Shown one piece after another: positions 57,776 to 64,000 of a stretch of 64,000 nt of DNA. The translations under genes were made by a program, and so were the position numbers. Under the pieces are notes generated by a model, which was given only the letters and a program-made list of their open reading frames with translations, was not told the DNA's origin and did not search any database. The stretch's first letter is position 1, and each line of letters starts with the position of its first letter. The DNA comes from Hydnum rufescens UP504 (lineage: Eukaryota; Basidiomycota; Agaricomycetes; Cantharellales; Hydnaceae), in the NCBI GenBank assembly GCA_014904985.1, contig MU128986.1, forward strand, positions 19,875 to 83,874, given 5' to 3'.

Positions 57776-59858
57776 ATGTTAGATACCTTCCCAGGCAAGG
57801 AAACGTTCCGGAGGAATTAGCCAAAGCACTCACGGACCTTCTCTAGCCCTCCTTCATGCAAGGAAGACAGTTGATGCACTCATCCGATTACTGTCTCCCG
57901 ACGACAAGCTCAAGGTAGGACTCTGGGTCTTCACAGGAAAGTAAGAGCTGACGCGTCCGAAAATAGGCCCAGCTGATTTACTTGCAAGGCCAGAGTTTAA
58001 TATACCGAAATGATACCGACAGAGAGATGAATTTTCGTCAAGAGGTTATTATTTCTTGACGCCCGGCACACCGATGACCCCTGTACTAAGATATTTTCTC
58101 CCGGATCCCTAGTCTAATTTTTACTATCTCACTGGCTGCGACGTCCCTGCCTCGGCGTTGGTCCTTTTTCTACCACCCTCTAGTGATCCTCAGGGACTGG
58201 TCGTTGAGAACTTAATCTCTACTCTCCTCATCCCCAAAGAGGATCCACTGGAGACCTTGTGGTCGCTACCACCACCCACTCTGAATGAAGCGGAGAGTGC
58301 CTATCCTGGTCATAGTTCTATCCAATACACCTCCATGTTACCCGAGATTCTTTCAACTCTCCTGAAGACATATCCAGACACACTAGTTCACACCATCCCA
58401 TCTGAAATACCTTCCCCTTTCCCTCCTCTCCCTCCGTTCTTCTCCGATTCACCTAAAGCCTTGACCACTCCCAAGTATCTCCTTCCCGCGCTACACACAG
58501 CACGGCTGATCAAAACCCAGCATGAAATCGGATTGATCAGAAAGGCCAATGCGATCAGCTCCCGGGCCCATGAGCTCATCATACGTCTATTAGGTAAATA
58601 TGCTACAGCGGACCTCGTTACACCTTTGCAAAGTGGAAAGTTGGTCATGCCCGAAGAATGGCGTATCGAGAAAGAGGCGGAAGCCGAGGCTGCATTTGTG
58701 GCCTCATGCCGCAGAGAAGGGTTTGCTATGCATCTCTCTCTTGGGCTGTCTCTTATCTTAACATTAAATTTTGACACTTGTTAGGTCGCTACATCAGGCG
58801 TATCTCCCTATCGTCGCTGGTGCCGAAAGAGCTTCAACACTTCATTACTGTTGTAACGACCGTGATTTTGCTTGGGGGCCTCTTTCCAATTCCCATCAAG
58901 GTTATAGTCTCTGAAAAAAATAGCATTTCTCCCGCTACTAACTCAGCTGTCCCAAGGGCATGATCTCGCTCATGAGCATGTACAAACCGGATCAAGGAGG
59001 CTGGCTCCTCAAGTGCTTCTCCTTGATGCTGGATGTGAATGGAAGAACTACGCCAGTGACAGTAAGAGTTTGTCATTTTGTCTGTTTTTGCCTCCTTCTC
59101 AACTTTGTGAGCATCCAGTTACACGGACGACACCTGTCGGAAATGGTGGAAAATTCACCAATGAAGCCAGAGATATTTATTCTCTGGTTCTCACAATGCA
59201 GAATGTGAGCTACCTGAAATGTCTTAGCCGGGCTACTCCCCCTAATTAGGGACAAATTTGTTCTACCTAGGATGCGATCGCTTCACTTCGCCCGGGTGTG
59301 CATTGGGACACAATACATTACAACTGCCATGTGACTCTCGTTAGAGAGTTTATCTCCCTTGGGATCTTCGTTGGCAATGAAAGCGAGATTCTCGACAGTC
59401 AAATTAGTGCTGCATTCTACCCTCACGGTCTCGGTTGGTGTCATGTCCACTAGCCACTCTACAAACCGAGACTAACAGAAGTGATATCAGGCCACAGTCT
59501 TGGATTGGACGTACATGATGTACCTTCTGCATCTAAACCTGTTCCGCAGTCCTCAAACAAGACTATACCTGCCTTTTCAGCAAAACACCCTGCCTTTTAT
59601 ACATACCTTCGACTTCGGCTTCCTTTAGCTGCAGGGATGGTATTGACCGTCGAACCTGGGATTTATTTCTCCCCTCATCTACTTGCTCCGCATCGCCAGT
59701 CTCCGTTCATCAATCATGAGGTATTGAAGCGGTATGAAACAGTGGGAGGGGTTAGGATTGAAGATGTCCTTGTTATTACTGATGATGGTTCGGAGAACCT
59801 CACTACTGTGGGGAAAGACATTGATTGGTTGGAAGCCGCTGCCGGTGGTCATGTATGA
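57776..59858 (+). CDS. Xaa-Pro aminopeptidase/prolidase (M24B family)
   Basis: Metal-dependent peptidase that cleaves at proline. From 57988 on the frame is clear: NDTDREMNFRQE, SNFYYLTGCDVPASALVLFL, LIKTQHEIGLIRKANAISSR and LHQAYLPIVAGAERASTLHY. The five metal ligands of the pita-bread fold are present: LLLDAGCEWKNYASD with VTRTTPVGNGG (two Asp), GHSLGLDVHD (His), GMVLTVEPGIYF (Glu) and GGVRIEDVLVI (Glu). TGA is at 59856-59858. Introns near 57911, 58049, 58722, 58900, 59060 and 59210 are GT-AG. The first 130 bp after the chosen ATG switch frame (MLDTFPGKE, then SLALLHARKTVD in another frame) with no room for introns, so the N terminus may be misread or contain sequence errors. Confidence 0.85.
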
Positions 59859-60037
59859 ACCAAGTTCTTGTATCCAACTCTTGTGTACCCTACCTTCATT
59901 GTCCAAGGTTCATTGTATTGTACGATGGTTTCGCTTCAGCCTGGAGGTTGCAGGATGCACATACTATATATTACGCGCGTGATGCATAGTCTAGTATGGA
60001 TACATAAACAACCACAATGGTGGAAATTGCAAACCAG

Positions 60038-62816
60038 TCAGAATATTCCTAACAAATCCTTCTGAGCGGGCGGCTGTGGCTTTGGTGCCGTTGGCGTTAC
60101 AGAAAAGGGAGCTAACGGACTGGGTATGCTGGGTGAGTGAGTTGGGACCGCGAGACTCGAACTCCCGAAGATAGAGACGAGATCGTCCAATGGGTTCGAT
60201 GATGTGAGTACGCTGATAGGTGCCTTTGCCCCGATCCCAGCGGGGCCCGAGGAAGTACTTGACAATCCGCCTCCCATGATTGAAGATCGGACACCTTCGC
60301 CGTTTGCTTCTGGTTCGTCGAAATCCAGGAGATTTTCTGACTTTTGCCCTTGAGCAACTGTTTTGAAGGCCTTCTCTCGAACCGATGTCTCGTCGTCCAG
60401 CCTGTGATAGCATCCAATATCAGAATCAACCATATAGGCAACTATTAAAAAGACGCAGAAAGGCTTACTCGGTAGACCGCTTCAGCGCATCTGCACCAAT
60501 ACGGCCCCGCCCTACGAAGGTTTCCGCTGGTTTGTGATATACGCTCGCCAGCGAGCCAATTTCCCCGAGTAACTCTTCCAAGACACCAGCAGGGACCGTC
60601 GTCCGCGGAAGCGATATCGGAGGCCGATGGGCTAGAACCACTGCCTATCATTCCCGGGACGCGTCAGAAGAACGAAGAATGACAACTTGGAAGCAAAAAA
60701 GCCAAGATGCGTACTTTTGCAGCACCGGGATCAGTAGACAAGAGCCGCCAGTAAATGTAGGCTCGATCCCGTACATCTGGGCTTTCGCAATCCTTTGTAG
60801 CAGTTTCCAGCACACGTTGCACCAAGCCCTGTGCATTGTCAGGTTTTTTCAAGAAGAGCTTGACAACAGCTGTTAAAGTTTGCAATTGAACCTAGCACCA
60901 GAGACCAATTGAATCCAAAATCACATCTTAGATTGTAATCAACTCACCTGGTACGCCTCGTCCATAAAAGTCTCGACGAATATAGCTAGCAATTCATCTG
61001 CATTTTCAATTTTATCTGCATATTCCCCAATGATCCAAATGAGAGAAGCTTTGGCCTCTGGCTCATCCAGCTCTTCCAGGTTTGCACATAATGTCGGAAT
61101 GACGGCCTCGTAGTTATCAGGGTATTTTCGGAAGATATCCTGCAAGACGAACACAACGATCAATCTCACTTCCATGGCAGCGAGCACAGAGCTCACCTTC
61201 ATTACGACAACAGCCTCTTGTACGACGTAGCTAACGCGAGTACTGATGAGATCCAGAAGAACATTGACGCATCGTTCTGCGGAACTATCAACTTTGATGG
61301 CACATTGTCCAATGGCTTTCACCGATTTTCGTACAAAGTCAACATCCACTTCTGAAGCGTACCTGTATCGATAAAGCCGTGAGAGACGCAACATTCTGCT
61401 GGGATTAGACAATACACTGACTCCTTCAGTTCGCTCAGAAGCGTATCCACATTCTTCTCTCCCGCTAGTCGAATCATTATGTCAAGTTTCTCAACTTTGA
61501 TGTAAGGTGGATCATTATATTTGCAAAAAAAGACACGCATTTCATTCTGGAGGATGTCGGGCCGCTTTTGAAGGAGGAGGTTGATGTTTCGGAGCGCTAC
61601 CCATTGAACTTCGGGCTCAGCAGATATGAGCGTGACTGCAGGATAGAACATAAATGAGGGAAATGGCTGACTCCAGGAAGAGGGGGCACGCACCCAAGGG
61701 AGGTGCCATTTTTCGCACCAGTTGGGTTATAAGATCCTCCCGTTGTACATTCCGCATGTGCACCATTATTACCTGTAGGAAGGTAAGTAATAGGGCATTA
61801 AGGGGCTCTCATTCAGACCACCTACCCGGACAGCCGTGAGCACCACACTGCCGTTCGCATGCTGAAATTGAGGCATGACTCTTTCACAAATATGTTCGCT
61901 CTCCCTGTCGTCTTGGGCCTTATACCGTGCCAAACAATTGAGAATAGCGACGCGACCCCATTCGGAACATTCGTTGAGGGCAATTAAAAGCTTGTTCAGC
62001 ACGGTTGTACTTATGATAAATGTCGCGCGTGAGTCTGGTGCAGTGCCTTCTGCCGCTTGGGCTATGGCACTGATGTGAATGTCACTCAGCGCAGTGACGG
62101 CGTTGGCAACAACCTGGGAAACCCAGTTGGTCTAACGCATGAAATGGAGAAGAATCTGATCGCTAACCATGGGGTTGCTGTCTGCCACTAGTTCGTGCAG
62201 TTGCGAGACGAACCCATTGTCGATTGCTAATTCTGGTTTGATGTCGTATAATTTTGCTACACAAAGCGCTCCAGTTTTGCGAACGTATGGATTTTCGTCC
62301 TTGAGTGCTTTCGCGAGCGGATCGCTAAGGTAATCGATAATCTTTTCGGCCCTTAGACAGCCCATTGTCCGAATCGCCAGGGCGCGGACGAGAGGATTTG
62401 AATCGTCCGAGTCCTGATTTCAGAATATAGCATAAATTTTCAATAAAACGATCATGTCGTTATCATCCTCGCCTTCACGAAGGTGTTGACCGCAAGGATG
62501 ACAAGTTCGGGCTGAGTTTTGGCATAGTTCATAAGGTAGAGATATACGAGCTTTTTTTGTTCGAGATCTTCTGTCTGCATGTTCTTGAGAACGTCGGGGA
62601 ACAGCCCACTGACGTCCTTGCCGACGGTCATGTTTGCAATAACACGCTTGATAGCATCCTTTCGTCGGTCGCGGTATTCACTGTTTAGATCTGCCCGTAG
62701 TTCAAAGTTCTCGCCTACGAGATCATGCCCAACATTATTATTCGTTGCTCAAGATGACATGTGTACATACCTTTCTTCGGTGCAGCGCGTGCACCAACAC
62801 CCAATACGTTCATCAT
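60038..62816 (-). CDS. AP-1 complex beta-adaptin (beta1/Apl2)
   Basis: Large subunit of the clathrin adaptor AP-1, sorting cargo between Golgi and endosomes. Start is [15 protein letters not shown]. The HEAT-repeat trunk follows: [140 protein letters not shown] and [19 protein letters not shown]. The hinge starts at [20 protein letters not shown] and [20 protein letters not shown] and includes [11 protein letters not shown], ending [12 protein letters not shown] with TGA at 60040-60038. The C-terminal ear domain is absent, so the protein ends in the hinge. Many 50-70 bp introns. No lesion was seen. Confidence 0.92.
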
Positions 62817-62864
62817 CGTTTGGGGGTCGCAAGCGGAACTTGCCGGATCGATAGTCTAATTATC

Positions 62865-62873
62865 CCAAGTCTC
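62865..62873. repeat. Target-site duplication, left
   Basis: CCAAGTCTC, identical to 63356-63364 on the other side of the MITE. Confidence 0.8.
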
Positions 62874-63355
62874 TAGTCTCGTAACCAGACCGGAGCTACG
62901 CTCGGTCTGGTGGAAAGGGGAGTTCCGAAGGCGCGGGCATGAAGCTTCCGCTCCAGCCAATCACAAAAAGTTTTCACCGGCGTTTGCCGCGACCTCCAGT
63001 TGGGTACGTGCTCTCCACTCAGTATCCATGCCCTGATAGCAACTTCGTGAGATGGATATCTCCTAGCCAAAAAATGACCAAGAGCCTATTTGGTCACCCA
63101 GTGTCTCTGCAGCCCATCCTGCATTAGTCTCTCTGATAGGACCAGGAATCATAGTTGAATAATATTGCAGAAATGACAGATCACAGTGTCTGCAGCATCA
63201 TATCTCTCTGATAGACAGAACAATAGTGAATCGTCCACGAGCACAACACCGGTCAAAACCTCTTGTGATTGGCTAGACCGGAAGCTTCATGCCCGCGCCT
63301 TCGGAACTCCCCATTTTCCCAGACCAAGCGTAAGCTTGGTCTGGTTACGAGACTA
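62874..63355. mobile_element. MITE with 107-bp terminal inverted repeats (Mutator-like type)
   Basis: A 482-bp nonautonomous element. Terminal inverted repeats at 62874-62980 and 63249-63355 start TAGTCTCGTAACCAGACC and match over about 107 bp with few differences. The flanking direct repeat CCAAGTCTC is 9 bp. Long inverted repeats with a 9-bp duplication are typical of Mutator-like (MULE-derived) MITEs. There is no transposase inside; the 270-bp core has no coding frame. Each terminal repeat holds its own hairpin (62885-62910 and 63319-63344). It lies between the divergent beta-adaptin and DIM1 genes, ending only 22 bp before the DIM1 ATG. Confidence 0.88.
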
Positions 63356-63364
63356 CCAAGTCTC
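63356..63364. repeat. Target-site duplication, right
   Basis: CCAAGTCTC, the partner of 62865-62873. Confidence 0.8.
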
Positions 63365-63377
63365 TGTTTTTCACTAA

Positions 63378-64000
<623 letters not shown>

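Overview
The window looks like a chromosomal piece of a filamentous basidiomycete, most likely an Agaricomycete. The grounds are many short GT-AG introns (about 50-110 bp) with CTAAC-like branch sites, protein families typical of mushroom-forming fungi (OPT transporters, Pcl-type cyclins, GH18 chitinase, NACHT-WD40 proteins, fungal OTT_1508-like deaminases), and a tyrosine-recombinase (DIRS-order) retroelement. I cannot name the species; affinity with Rhizoctonia-like fungi is only a guess.

Layout. 0-12 kb is gene-poor. It holds a direct repeat at the left edge, a Pcl-family cyclin (4.3-6.8 kb, -) and a small BolA-like gene (7.7-8.2 kb, -) carrying one apparent frameshift. 12-28.5 kb is a run of ordinary accessory-metabolism genes: an oligopeptide transporter, a methionine-permease-like transporter, an APH-fold kinase, glutaryl-CoA dehydrogenase, a membrane-anchored GH18 chitinase and a C2H2 zinc-finger protein. 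28.5-43 kb is repeat-rich. It has a broken NACHT-WD40 gene with a block of tandem and tRNA-like repeats in its middle, then a ~1.3 kb array of five modules with minus-strand intron signals and paired hairpins, then a DIRS-order retroelement (gag, RT-RNase H with its own intron, tyrosine recombinase). 43.4-49.9 kb is a tandem duplication of a head-to-head pair: an NAD(P)-binding epimerase-like gene and a degraded OTT_1508-like deaminase gene. 51-64 kb is a tight housekeeping block: GTPBP1/2-type GTPase, DNA ligase I, an M24B aminopeptidase, AP-1 beta-adaptin and DIM1 (cut by the right edge). A 482-bp MITE sits in the promoter shared by the last two.

How it fits together. The right block shows very compact divergent promoters (52 bp between the ligase and peptidase start codons; about 70 bp between beta-adaptin and DIM1 once the MITE is removed). 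The middle block is an accumulation zone for retroelements, broken NLR-type genes and local duplications. Single-base frame breaks occur not only in the decaying genes but also in BolA and near the starts of the peptidase and zinc-finger genes, so sequence error is a live alternative explanation for isolated indels. The best candidate for something undescribed is the hairpin/intron array at 36.26-37.57 kb, followed by the duplicated epimerase/deaminase pair.
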